Shown here one piece after another: positions 27,614 through 35,187 of a stretch of 54,675 nucleotides of DNA (position 1 is its first letter; the number at the start of each line of letters is the position of its first letter). Under the pieces are notes generated by a model. That model was not told the DNA's origin, searched no databases, and saw only the letters and a list, made by a program, of their open reading frames with translations. This DNA is from Bacillus sp. (in: firmicutes) (GTDB taxonomy: Bacteria > Bacillota > Bacilli > Bacillales > Bacillaceae_J): NCBI GenBank assembly GCA_012842745.1, contig DUSF01000016.1:1-54675 (forward strand). Reading direction: 5' to 3'. The translations under genes and the position numbers were made by a program.

Positions 27614-27830
27614 AAATCCACAACTTTACCCACAAAGAAGATCTCGGTATTAACATAATCCACATAGTTATCCACAAAACCCACAAGTTTCACTTTGGTT
27701 ATCCACAGAAAGTTATTAACTTTATATATGTATATAAATCAGGTAATCAATAGGTTTATACACATTATACACAGAACGCTTTTTAAACTGTGAAATTCCT
27801 GTGGAGAAGATGTGAATAGAAGGTGAATAA
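27614..27830. promoter_or_regulatory. DnaA-box cluster with AT-rich core
   Basis: Four exact TTATNCACA boxes lie at 27668-27676, 27699-27707, 27756-27764 and 27765-27773, all in the same orientation. One-mismatch copies lie at 27626-27634 (TTACCCACA), 27656-27664 (TAATCCACA) and, inverted, at 27800-27808 (TGTGGAGAA), 27811-27819 and 27822-27830. Between the second and third exact boxes runs an AT-rich stretch (27710-27755). By chance about two exact boxes would be expected in the whole window, counting both strands. The layout recalls chromosomal DnaA-box clusters that titrate or regulate DnaA, or an origin-like element. No replication gene is near. Confidence 0.8.
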
Positions 27831-27950
27831 AAAATGTCAGGTATGTGAAGTAGATTGTTTCTATCTTTGAATTGATATATATTTAAGCCATAGAAAGATA
27901 GTAAATAAGTGAATTCACAAGTAAACTTTCTACAGAAAGGGGTTAGTCCA

Positions 27951-28019
27951 ATGGACCATTCAGTTCAGAAAGTTGAGAGGTATTCTAAAAAAATTTTTAA
28001 AGATTTTGTGAAAAGATGA
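27951..28019 (+). CDS. Possible 22-residue peptide
   Basis: ATG at 27951 follows AAAGGGG by eight bases and opens 22 codons (MDHSVQKVERYSKKIFKDFV and two more), giving a basic amphipathic peptide. It stands 72 bases before the DoxX-family gene. Evidence is only the SD and the frame; it may be chance. Confidence 0.22.
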   Translation: MDHSVQKVERYSKKIFKDFVKR

Positions 28020-28091
28020 GCAATCATATTTTTAAATCATATGCTAAAGTAAAGCATTTCAAAAAAATTTTTCCAAAGGAGATGGAAAATC

Positions 28092-28598
28092 ATGAAATGG
28101 ATGCAAGGACCGAAGATAGCGGTTGTTTGGACAATTATTAGGATTTGGTTGGGAATACAATGGATTCAAGCTGGTTGGCATAAAGTAGCAGATGGTTTTG
28201 ATGCAAGTGGTTTTATTAAAGGAGCAATTGCAGGTGCTAGTGGTGACCACCCTGCAGTACAAGCATGGTATGCATCTTTTCTAGAACATGTAGCATTACC
28301 AAATTCAGGATTATTTAGTTTCTTAGTAGCGTGGGGCGAAGTATTAGTAGGGGTTGGCCTTATCGTTGGTGTAGCAACAATTCCAGCTTTATTAGCAGGG
28401 GCATTCATGAACTTAAACTTCTTATTAGCTGGTACAACAAGCACAAATCCAATGCTTTATACAATAGCTATAATCCTATTAGCAACAGGTAGTGCAAGTT
28501 ACTATTACGGTGGTGACCGTTTCTTAGTACCTTATATCAAGGAGAAAATTGCCAAGAGGGGTGCGAAAGAAGCAGCCGATGGCAGTGCAACAGTTTAG
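28092..28598 (+). CDS. DoxX-family membrane protein
   Basis: A 168-residue protein with four hydrophobic segments. The opening WTIIRIWLGIQWIQAGWHK and the later LVAWGEVLVGVGLIVGVAT are DoxX-family hallmarks. Relatives include the DoxD subunit of thiosulfate:quinone oxidoreductase and proteins of oxidative-stress systems; a specific role here is unknown. SD AAGGAG. It stands alone between the DnaA-box region and a strong terminator. Confidence 0.85.
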   Translation: MKWMQGPKIAVVWTIIRIWLGIQWIQAGWHKVADGFDASGFIKGAIAGASGDHPAVQAWYASFLEHVALPNSGLFSFLVAWGEVLVGVGLIVGVATIPALLAGAFMNLNFLLAGTTSTNPMLYTIAIILLATGSASYYYGGDRFLVPYIKEKIAKRGAKEAADGSATV

Positions 28599-28600
28599 CA

Positions 28601-28645
28601 AATGTGGGACATGGGACAAGCTCCGTGTCCCACATTATTTTTTCT
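28601..28645 (+). terminator. Rho-independent terminator
   Basis: AATGTGGGACATGG (28601-28614) pairs, with one G:T, with CCGTGTCCCACATT (28623-28636) and is followed by a T-run. It ends the doxX-like transcript against the convergent yfhD. Confidence 0.88.
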
Positions 28646-28820
28646 ATTTTGCTCTTTTGTCAGCAGCATTAGAACGAGCTTGGGCTTGTATGTCATCTGC
28701 ATCAGCTAGTTCTTGGGAAAATTCTATGTCACGTCCATCTGCAGTCGTTTTTGCGTATTTCGGCGTTTGTGGCATACTTCCTGAATTATTATCACTTTGA
28801 CGGCTTTGACCTTTTGTCAT
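28644..28820 (-). CDS. yfhD: YfhD-family small protein
   Basis: A 58-residue hydrophilic protein. The C-terminal half (DIEFSQELADADDIQAQARS, then NAADKRAK) is the YfhD signature. The start at 28820 is chosen because AAGGGG sits seven bases before it; the longer frame upstream carries no SD. Function is unknown. It lies beside yfhE and recX, as in B. subtilis. Confidence 0.9.
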   Translation of the reverse strand: MTKGQSRQSDNNSGSMPQTPKYAKTTADGRDIEFSQELADADDIQAQARSNAADKRAK

Positions 28821-28878
28821 GGCTGTACCCCTTTCATTAACTAAAATAGTGTAGGTTAGGAAAATTATGTATTGTTCA

Positions 28879-29013
28879 TTAAGAATTTGGATTTGGCGGT
28901 ACAAATCCTCCTGCCCTGTCAGCCATTTTAAACTCCCTCGAATATAAAACTTCTTGTGTAGATGTTAGTGTTCGCCTATTTTCCTTGTCACGCCTTGCTT
29001 TGCTTTTTGCCAC
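28879..29013 (-). CDS. yfhE: YfhE-family small protein (GTG start)
   Basis: A 44-residue protein read from a GTG at 29013 behind GGAGG (seven-base spacing). LTSTQEVLYSREFKMADRAG is the YfhE-family core, so despite its size the call is firm. It is basic at the N-terminus and its function is unknown. It is read ahead of yfhD on the same strand with 58 bases between, and is divergent from recX. Confidence 0.88.
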   Translation of the reverse strand: MAKSKARRDKENRRTLTSTQEVLYSREFKMADRAGGFVPPNPNS

Positions 29014-29157
29014 TTTTTCTACCTCCACTTCATGTTCTATTTTACCTTTATAGCATGTCCCTCAAAATGAAAAGTTATTCAAATAAAGATGCTGGCTAGG
29101 TTGCTTTATTCCCACCCAATCGTGTTGGTATAATAAACTTGAACGGGGGAATTTCTT

Positions 29158-29964
29158 ATGATAAAAATTGTTAAAATTACTACCCAAACTAATAATAAAG
29201 AACGCTTTAATATTTATGTAGATAAAGGAGATGGAGAGGAATACGGGTTTAGCGTTGACCAGGATATCCTCATTGAGTTTCAAATTCGGAAAGGAAATAC
29301 ATATGAGGAAGGCGAACTAAAAGAAATTTTATATAAAGATGAAATAAAAAAGGCATATAATCTTGCCCTAAAATATATGTCTTATCGGATGAAATCTGAA
29401 AAGGAAATCCATGATTATTTACAACAGAAAACCTACACAGAGGATATTGTTGGCATTGTCCTTGAAAGGCTAAGAAAAAATCAATATGTGAATGATTTGG
29501 AATTTGCCAAATCTTTTGTTCGTTCAAGAATCACAAACGCAATAAAAGGCCCTCTATTGATACGGCAAGAACTACAGAAAAAAGGGGTTTCTGAAAGCAA
29601 TATTGAAGAAAGTTTAAAGGAATTTTCCACAGAAAAACAGTTAGAAATTGCCGTTCAATTTGCTGAAAAAAATGTAAAACAAAAGAAGGCTTTATCTGAA
29701 TATCAAATGAAGCAAAAAATTGGTCAAGCATTATTAGCTAAAGGCTTTTCGCAAAATATTGTCAAAACAGCCTTGAATCAATTAGTAATTGAAAAAGGTG
29801 AGGAAGACAAATTTTTAGCCGTAAAAAAACAAGGGGAGAAAGCCTACAAAAAATATTGTAATAAATTCGACGGCTGGGAGTTAGAGCAAAAAGTGAAGCA
29901 ATATTTGTATCAGCGAGGGTTTACAGTTGATGAGATTGATGAGTTTATTTTGTCACAGAAATAA
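29158..29964 (+). CDS. recX: Regulatory protein RecX
   Basis: RecX (268 residues) binds RecA and controls its filaments. Three RecX tandem-repeat modules are visible: ALKYMSYRMKSEKEIHDYLQ, then FAKSFVRSRITNAIKGPLLI, and the C-terminal YLYQRGFTVDEIDEFI. The length is typical of Bacillus RecX. SD GGGGG lies before the ATG and an extended -10 (TGGTATAAT) sits about 30 bases upstream. yfhH follows after 47 bases. Confidence 0.95.
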   Translation: MIKIVKITTQTNNKERFNIYVDKGDGEEYGFSVDQDILIEFQIRKGNTYEEGELKEILYKDEIKKAYNLALKYMSYRMKSEKEIHDYLQQKTYTEDIVGIVLERLRKNQYVNDLEFAKSFVRSRITNAIKGPLLIRQELQKKGVSESNIEESLKEFSTEKQLEIAVQFAEKNVKQKKALSEYQMKQKIGQALLAKGFSQNIVKTALNQLVIEKGEEDKFLAVKKQGEKAYKKYCNKFDGWELEQKVKQYLYQRGFTVDEIDEFILSQK

Positions 29965-30011
29965 AAATACATTATACTAAAAGTATAACGAACAAGCTGG
30001 AGTGGGGAAAT

Positions 30012-30329
30012 ATGGAGAAACGATACAGTGAAATGTCAGAATATGAATTAAAGCTAGAGATTGGCAAGCTGCAAGAAAAAGCAAGAAAAGCCGAACAAAT
30101 GGGCATGGTAAACGAATATGCAGTATATGAAAGAAAAATTGCGATGGCTAAAGCCTATTTACTAAGTCCGAGCAATTTTCATCCTGGTGATGTTTACGAA
30201 ATTGATGGGGACCCTGGGATATTGTTTACAATCGATTATATGAAAGGTGTTTTCGCATGGGGAACACGCCAAGGAAAAACTGAGCAAGAGGCGATTCCAA
30301 TCTCATTATTAATAAAACCAGAGAAGTAG
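30012..30329 (+). CDS. yfhH: YfhH (DUF1811) protein
   Basis: A 105-residue protein: a helical N-terminus (YSEMSEYELKLEIGKLQEKA), an AKAYLLSPSNFHPGD link, then a small beta-barrel-like end (GVFAWGTRQGKTEQEAIPIS). This matches the DUF1811 family. It is always near recX in Bacillus; no activity is known. Its stop codon lies within the loop of the following terminator. Confidence 0.93.
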   Translation: MEKRYSEMSEYELKLEIGKLQEKARKAEQMGMVNEYAVYERKIAMAKAYLLSPSNFHPGDVYEIDGDPGILFTIDYMKGVFAWGTRQGKTEQEAIPISLLIKPEK

Positions 30330-30345
30330 CTTCTTCTCTGGTTTT
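30314..30345. terminator. Terminator overlapping the yfhH stop
   Basis: A perfect 13-bp stem (30314-30326 with 30333-30345, loop TAGCTT); the right arm ends in TTTT. It could act in both directions, since its left arm supplies T residues on the minus strand after the ypzG-like gene. Confidence 0.85.
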
Positions 30346-30379
30346 ATAATGTGGACTAAAAAAATGTCTTATTAGTAGG

Positions 30380-30535
30380 TTACGATTGTTTTCTTGTTTC
30401 GCGATGCAAAATAATTGTATTTTGCGCTTCCATTGTCTCACCATTAACTTGACTCCAGGCATGCTTTGGGTTTGCATGTCCTTTTTGAAAAGGATTCTGA
30501 TATAAGTTGTCATAAAACTTTTTTCGCTTACTCAT
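30380..30535 (-). CDS. YpzG-like small protein
   Basis: A 51-residue protein (MSKRKKFYDNLYQNPFQKGH at the start) with HANPKHAWSQVNGET and a basic RETRKQS end, matching the YpzG-like pattern ...PKH...QVNGET...TRK. Small and basic, it is probably spore-associated given its neighbour sspK, which ends 17 bases upstream. SD GGGAGG stands 10 bases before the ATG. Function unknown. Confidence 0.75.
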   Translation of the reverse strand: MSKRKKFYDNLYQNPFQKGHANPKHAWSQVNGETMEAQNTIILHRETRKQS

Positions 30536-30552
30536 GAAAAATCATCCTCCCT

Positions 30553-30711
30553 TTACTCTTGTGGACGGTTTTCGTTAGACATGCGCATGCGCTCTTTTGG
30601 GTGTGTGTTAATTTGTCCGTTTGCTCTTAGTGAAGAATATTTTGCTTTGGCACGTGGCTCGCCGTCAATATTTCTTCGTGGAGGAAAATTTTCGTCTTTA
30701 TTCCGGACCAT
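30553..30711 (-). CDS. sspK: Small acid-soluble spore protein K
   Basis: A 52-residue protein: [20 protein letters not shown] at the start, then [20 protein letters not shown] and RMRMSNE. This is the SspK pattern (N-x-F-P...EPRAK...RA(D/N)G-x-IN-x-HP-x-ERM). SspK is a minor SASP made in the forespore. SD AAGGAGGG. A TATACTA sequence upstream (minus strand, near 30763) could be the -10 of a sigma-G promoter, but its -35 is poor. Confidence 0.93.
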   Translation of the reverse strand: MVRNKDENFPPRRNIDGEPRAKAKYSSLRANGQINTHPKERMRMSNENRPQE

Positions 30712-30784
30712 TTTATGCCCTCCTTACATCTGTATGAATGTCCTTTACGACATCCATTACATAGTATAGGTAAAAAAATGACGG

Positions 30785-31768
30785 TTAATTCTCCGAAGCG
30801 ATTTCTAATTTTTTCATCAGTTTTTCTTCACTAAAAATCCAACCAGTATAAGAACTGACGATATTTAATGATTGGTCAAGCTGTACGACTGCGACAAAAG
30901 GGTAATAGCCCTTTGATCTGTAGCGTAAGTCAATAAACCTTACTTCATAATGGTCGTTATATTCATCAACTTCCCAGCGATAAACAGGGGAGAATGACAA
31001 AAATGCGGAAAGATTTTCATCTTTCATTGCCGCTTTCATGACAGATGTATCTGGAACTGGAATTTTTTCATACTCATCTAAGAAAGTAAGTTCATTATCA
31101 ATGGCACGGGCAACATAAAATCTTGTCTCGCTAGATATAGCCAAATGCCATTGGTTATATCTGTAAGTTGGCGAGATAATGATTTGCGTCGCATTCGGAA
31201 TATGTTCTTTCACTTTTTTGATGATTAACCTTTTTGTAAAATAACGAACGAAGTAATAGCCAAGTAGTACGATATAGACGCCTAAAAACGTAAACCCTGG
31301 GTCATATCCGTAGCGCCAAATTGCAATTCCAATAATATGGACAAAAAAGATAAATGGATCAAAAGTGTTGATAATCCCTAAGGCAACCCACTTTTTAGAT
31401 AATGGCCGCAATGCTTGTGTTCCATAGGCATTAAAAATATCAACAAAAACATGCAGGAAAACAGCGATAAATGTCCAAATCCATAAGTGAAGTAAATCTG
31501 CGCTAGGTGTAAAGGCATAGATTGTACTTGTAATTAATATTGGCCATAAAAGCACAGCAGGAATTGAATGGGTGATGCCACGATGATTGCGAATATATTT
31601 CGCATTATTTTTCAGTTTCAGAACAGTATCCAAGTCAGGTGCTTGCGAGCCAATAATCGTTCCAAACATAACCGCTTGTGCTGTAATTTCGCTGTTTGCA
31701 ACAATGGGATCGAGGGTTGCTAACCCTCCAAGAGCAATACCCATGACAACGTGGGTGCCTGTATCCAT
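30785..31768 (-). CDS. yfhP: YfhP, membrane metal-dependent hydrolase family (DUF457)
   Basis: A 327-residue protein with about five membrane helices in its first 190 residues. The N-terminal MDTGTHVVMGIALGGL, the acidic SQAPDLD and NHRGITHS, and the later HVFVDIFNAYGTQALRP supply the His/Asp set of the DUF457 (LexA-independent YfhP/YdjM) family. The C-terminal ~120 residues form a cytoplasmic or external domain. SD ATAGGAGG. It is divergent from mutY, as in B. subtilis. Confidence 0.9.
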   Translation of the reverse strand: MDTGTHVVMGIALGGLATLDPIVANSEITAQAVMFGTIIGSQAPDLDTVLKLKNNAKYIRNHRGITHSIPAVLLWPILITSTIYAFTPSADLLHLWIWTFIAVFLHVFVDIFNAYGTQALRPLSKKWVALGIINTFDPFIFFVHIIGIAIWRYGYDPGFTFLGVYIVLLGYYFVRYFTKRLIIKKVKEHIPNATQIIISPTYRYNQWHLAISSETRFYVARAIDNELTFLDEYEKIPVPDTSVMKAAMKDENLSAFLSFSPVYRWEVDEYNDHYEVRFIDLRYRSKGYYPFVAVVQLDQSLNIVSSYTGWIFSEEKLMKKLEIASEN

Positions 31769-31914
31769 GTAGTAAGCCTCCTATATTTGTAAAAATTAAA
31801 TATTATAAGTTCATCTGTATTATACTTCAAAAAGCATAAATTAATTTGAACTACTCGTTACAAATTTGTTTACTTTATTATACATTCTTATTTTAACACC
31901 GTGGAGGGACATCT

Positions 31915-33009
31915 GTGGAAACTAAAATAGAAAAATTATTAAACAATTTTGATAAATTGCAATTTCAATCAGATTTAATTGGCTGGTTTATGAAAGAACA
32001 AAGGATGTTGCCGTGGAGAAAAAATAAAGATCCATATAAGATATGGGTCTCAGAAGTCATGCTGCAGCAAACAAGAGTGGAAACTGTTATTCCGTATTTT
32101 AACAATTTTATTGAGCAATTCCCAACCGTTGAGGCATTGGCGACTGCCGAAGAAGAAAAGGTATTAAAGGCATGGGAAGGTTTAGGCTATTACTCAAGAG
32201 CACGCAATCTTCAAAGTGCTGTAAAAGAAGTAGTGGCTGAATATGGTGGTCAGGTTCCTAATAACCCAAAGACTCTTTCCAAGCTTAAAGGTGTAGGACC
32301 GTATACCCAAGGTGCGATTTTAAGTATTGCTTATGATATTCCGGAGCCTGCTGTTGATGGCAATGTCATGCGTGTATTAGCACGAATTCTATTTATTGAA
32401 GATGATATTTCTAAAGTAAAAACAAGAAAATTATTCGAAAATGTTGTTCGTGAGCTTATTTCTTCCAAACAGCCATCTGAATTTAATCAAGGCCTCATGG
32501 AATTAGGCGCTTTAATATGTACACCGAAATCGCCGTCCTGTTTATTATGCCCTGTTCAAGAGCATTGCCGCGCCTTTCATGAGGGATTACAGGATGAGCT
32601 GCCTTTTAAAACAACGAAAAAGGCGCCAAAAGAGGTGCTGATGACCGCTTTAGTTTTAAAAAACAAAGCTGGACAAATTTTAGTTCAAAAAAGACCTAGT
32701 GAAGGGCTATTAGCAAATTTGTGGGAGCTTCCAAATCAGGAAATGGCACAAGAAAGCATCATTGGACAAGTGAAGCAAATGAAACAATTTATGAAGTCGG
32801 AATATCGCTTAGATGTAGAAATTGGCAATCCTTTTATGCATCTAAAACATGAATTTTCTCATTTAATATGGAAGATTGCTGTATACCATGCGTTTACAGA
32901 TGGAAAGCTGCCAAACAGTAATAGTCTTCGCTTTGTTTCATCTGAAGAAATTGCTGAACTTCCGTTTCCAGTTCCATATAAAAAAATTATTTCTGAAATT
33001 CTATGGTGA
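31915..33009 (+). CDS. mutY: A/G-specific adenine DNA glycosylase
   Basis: MutY (364 residues) removes adenine mispaired with 8-oxoguanine. E47 ([10 protein letters not shown]) and D148 (AVDGNVMRV) match the catalytic pair Glu43/Asp144 of the Geobacillus enzyme. The helix-hairpin-helix reads LKGVGPYT and the [4Fe-4S] ligands are C202, C209, C212 and C218. The C-terminal ~130 residues are the NUDIX-like 8-oxoG recognition domain with HEFSHL. GTG start behind GGAGGG. Confidence 0.96.
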   Translation: METKIEKLLNNFDKLQFQSDLIGWFMKEQRMLPWRKNKDPYKIWVSEVMLQQTRVETVIPYFNNFIEQFPTVEALATAEEEKVLKAWEGLGYYSRARNLQSAVKEVVAEYGGQVPNNPKTLSKLKGVGPYTQGAILSIAYDIPEPAVDGNVMRVLARILFIEDDISKVKTRKLFENVVRELISSKQPSEFNQGLMELGALICTPKSPSCLLCPVQEHCRAFHEGLQDELPFKTTKKAPKEVLMTALVLKNKAGQILVQKRPSEGLLANLWELPNQEMAQESIIGQVKQMKQFMKSEYRLDVEIGNPFMHLKHEFSHLIWKIAVYHAFTDGKLPNSNSLRFVSSEEIAELPFPVPYKKIISEILW

Positions 33010-33103
33010 AAATTTATTGGTTTACTTCAGTTTAAAGTAATGAAAAGAGTTGAAGCCACATAGAATGCCCTTAGAGTGTCTAGGAGAGGGGAATGTAAAA
33101 AAA

Positions 33104-34024
33104 GTGGTTAAAAAAGGTCTTATTTTTTTATTTATAGCATGCTTAGCAATAGTGTTTTTTTTACCATTAAATGGGGTCTATGCTGCAGAAACAGAATCAA
33201 AATCCTATCTTATTATAAATAAGGCTGTAAACGAGCTTGCTTATTTTAATGGCGGGGAACTAATTAAAGTTTTTGATGTTGGTACAGGAAAAAGCAGAAA
33301 GCTTACACCTGAAGGTACTTTTAAGATTGTAAATAAAGTAAAAAACCGTCCTTATTATAAAGAAAAGATTCCAGGAGGGTCGCCAAAAAATCCTTTAGGA
33401 GATCGTTGGATGGGGTTGGATGTACCTGGAACATGGGGAAATACGTATGGAATTCATGGAAACAATAATGAAAAATCAATTGGGAAATATGTAAGTGCTG
33501 GATGTATTCGCATGCATAATGATGATGTACGCTGGCTGTTTGACCAAATTGCGACAGGAACGACAGTATTCATTACACACGAGAAAAAAGACTTTTTAAC
33601 AATAGCTGCAGATAATGGCTTTGCCGTAAAACTGCCGAAGGTTGAAAAAGTTGATAAGAAAATAACAACATTAGTAGAAAAAAATCTTTATCAAAAACCA
33701 ATAAACTTTGCTGGCTATAAGAGTGGGACTATTAGTCCGCAAGTTGTAACTGCCTTCGAAGAAACTGATAACGGCTGGTACCGTATCCATACATGGTTTG
33801 GTGATGCTTGGATTTCAAATGCCAATACGATAGAAGGAAAGCTTGAAAAGAAAGATTCTGAAATAGTATTAACGAAAACAACTAATTTATATGCTTCACC
33901 AAATGCAACTGCTGCTTCCATAGGAACAGTAAGCCCGCAAACTGTAAAAGCTTTCGAACAAATCGGTGATTGGTATCATATTAAAACATGGTTTGGTGAC
34001 GCGTGGATTTATGTAAAAAAATAA
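33104..34024 (+). CDS. Secreted L,D-transpeptidase (YkuD) with SH3-like C-terminal repeats
   Basis: A signal peptide (KKGLIFLFIACLAIVFFLPL) is followed by a YkuD domain with the catalytic motif HGNNNEKSIGKYVSAGCIRM (the Cys and His are present). Two repeats of ~60 residues, each ending in WFGDAWI, look like SH3-type wall-binding modules. It cross-links peptidoglycan outside the membrane, perhaps in spores. The GTG at 33104 (306 residues) is chosen because GAGGGG lies 12 bases upstream; a TTG at 33050 or ATG at 33065 are alternatives, so the start is uncertain. Confidence 0.88.
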   Translation: MVKKGLIFLFIACLAIVFFLPLNGVYAAETESKSYLIINKAVNELAYFNGGELIKVFDVGTGKSRKLTPEGTFKIVNKVKNRPYYKEKIPGGSPKNPLGDRWMGLDVPGTWGNTYGIHGNNNEKSIGKYVSAGCIRMHNDDVRWLFDQIATGTTVFITHEKKDFLTIAADNGFAVKLPKVEKVDKKITTLVEKNLYQKPINFAGYKSGTISPQVVTAFEETDNGWYRIHTWFGDAWISNANTIEGKLEKKDSEIVLTKTTNLYASPNATAASIGTVSPQTVKAFEQIGDWYHIKTWFGDAWIYVKK

Positions 34025-34051
34025 TGTAAATTGAAGAACATAAAAATTTTT

Positions 34052-34081
34052 TGTATATAAAAAAGATAAGAGTACAAAATA
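34052..34081 (+). promoter_or_regulatory. Candidate sigma-G promoter of sspE
   Basis: TGTATA (34052-34057), 17 bases, then CAAAATA (34075-34081) is close to the forespore sigma-G consensus (TGHATA and CATAHTA, one mismatch). It sits about 75 bases before the sspE start, which fits the known sigma-G control of sspE. Confidence 0.55.
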
Positions 34082-34158
34082 AACACGTGCAAGCCAAGTC
34101 TTTACTTAGATTTAGTTTCGTGTAATTGGCTTGTAAAAATTTTCTGGAGGTGCCTACG

Positions 34159-34419
34159 ATGGCAAAAAGAAGTAGTCAATCAGGAGCTAATATTCAACAA
34201 GTAAGACAGCAAAATGCCCAATCTGCTGGCGCGGGTCAATTTGGAACTGAATTTGCTAGTGAAACAAATGCGCAGCAAGTAAGACAACAAAATGCGCAAT
34301 CAGCAAAATCTGAGTCAAATGCAGGTCAATTCGGAACAGAATTTGGCAGTGAAACAAATGTGCAGAACGTCAGACAGCAAAACGCTCAAGCTGAGCAAAA
34401 TAAAAGCCAAAACTCATAA
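34159..34419 (+). CDS. sspE: Gamma-type small acid-soluble spore protein
   Basis: An 86-residue Gln/Asn/Ala-rich protein with two long internal repeats built on AGQFGTEF(A/G)SETN and QQVRQQNAQSA. The GTEF-A/G-S-E segment is the GPR protease cleavage site of gamma-type SASP. It stores amino acids in the spore rather than binding DNA. SD GGAGGTG lies six bases before the ATG at 34159; the longer frame is not supported. Confidence 0.96.
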   Translation: MAKRSSQSGANIQQVRQQNAQSAGAGQFGTEFASETNAQQVRQQNAQSAKSESNAGQFGTEFGSETNVQNVRQQNAQAEQNKSQNS

Positions 34420-34448
34420 CTGAGTTTTACAACTACTTAAAAGCTCAA

Positions 34449-34490
34449 AAAGCATTCCCTTCATCTGAGATGAGGGGAATGCTTTTTTTT
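34449..34490 (+). terminator. Rho-independent terminator of sspE
   Basis: AAAGCATTCCCTTCATC (34449-34465) pairs with GATGAGGGGAATGCTTT (34469-34485), followed by further T. Confidence 0.92.
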
Positions 34491-34585
34491 GACTTTTAAA
34501 TAAGAATTGTTTTAAATTATGAAGGGAACCGTTATAATAGTAAAAGTGGGTTAGTTTGCTTATTTGTAGAGAAAGGAAAGATAGT

Positions 34586-35116
34586 ATGTTTGTCCCAAAG
34601 GCAGGAAGTAAAATACAAATTCAAAGCTATAAGCATAGTGGGACTATACACCGTGTTTGGGAAGAAACAACGCTGTTAAAAGGGAACCAGTCTATAGCAA
34701 TTGGCGCCAACGATCGCACTATCGTAACAGAATCGGATGGAAGAACATGGATAACACGAGAGCCTGCCATCTGTTATTTCCATGCAAACCATTGGTTTAA
34801 TATTATTGGTATGCTTCGTGAAGATGGTGTTTACTATTATTGTAATTTAAGTTCGCCATTTGCCTGGGATGGGAGTACACTTAAATATATTGATTATGAT
34901 TTAGATATAAAAGTGTTTCCAGACATGACGTTTACTATTTTAGATGAAGACGAATATGAATTGCATCGTAAGCAAATGAATTACCCCATTGAAATTGATT
35001 ATATTCTTAAAAATAATATAAACAATTTAATCTTATGGATTCGTGGTAGGAAAGGTCCGTTTGCCCCGGATTTTGTCGATAATTGGTATGAAAGATATTT
35101 AACGTATCGTTCGTAA
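34586..35116 (+). CDS. ygaC: YgaC (DUF402), nucleoside tri-/diphosphatase family
   Basis: A 176-residue protein of the DUF402/FomD-like fold. Conserved blocks are [20 protein letters not shown], then [11 protein letters not shown] and [13 protein letters not shown], with late DEDEYELHR. Relatives have been shown to hydrolyse nucleoside tri- and diphosphates with divalent metal. The start at 34586 follows AAAGGAAAG. It keeps its usual place between sspE and ygaD. Confidence 0.92.
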   Translation: MFVPKAGSKIQIQSYKHSGTIHRVWEETTLLKGNQSIAIGANDRTIVTESDGRTWITREPAICYFHANHWFNIIGMLREDGVYYYCNLSSPFAWDGSTLKYIDYDLDIKVFPDMTFTILDEDEYELHRKQMNYPIEIDYILKNNINNLILWIRGRKGPFAPDFVDNWYERYLTYRS

Positions 35117-35139
35117 AAAGTATATATGGTATGATTGAA

Positions 35140-35169
35140 GGGGCTGTTATACAGCCCCTACTGTTTTTT
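35140..35169 (+). terminator. Terminator between ygaC and ygaD
   Basis: GGGGCTG (35140-35146) pairs with CAGCCCC (35152-35158), loop TTATA, followed within six bases by TTTTTT. It ends only three bases before the ygaD SD. An extended -10 (TGGTATGAT) ending at 35134 could start a transcript that includes the hairpin. Confidence 0.75.
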
Positions 35170-35187
35170 ACAAGGTGGTGTTTCATT

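Noticed and set aside
27951-28019. 22-codon ORF as a firm gene
   Set aside because: Too short to judge, with no family; kept only at low confidence.
28166-28444. Long antisense frame opposite the DoxX-family gene
   Set aside because: It is a codon-bias shadow of the real gene, without SD or motif.
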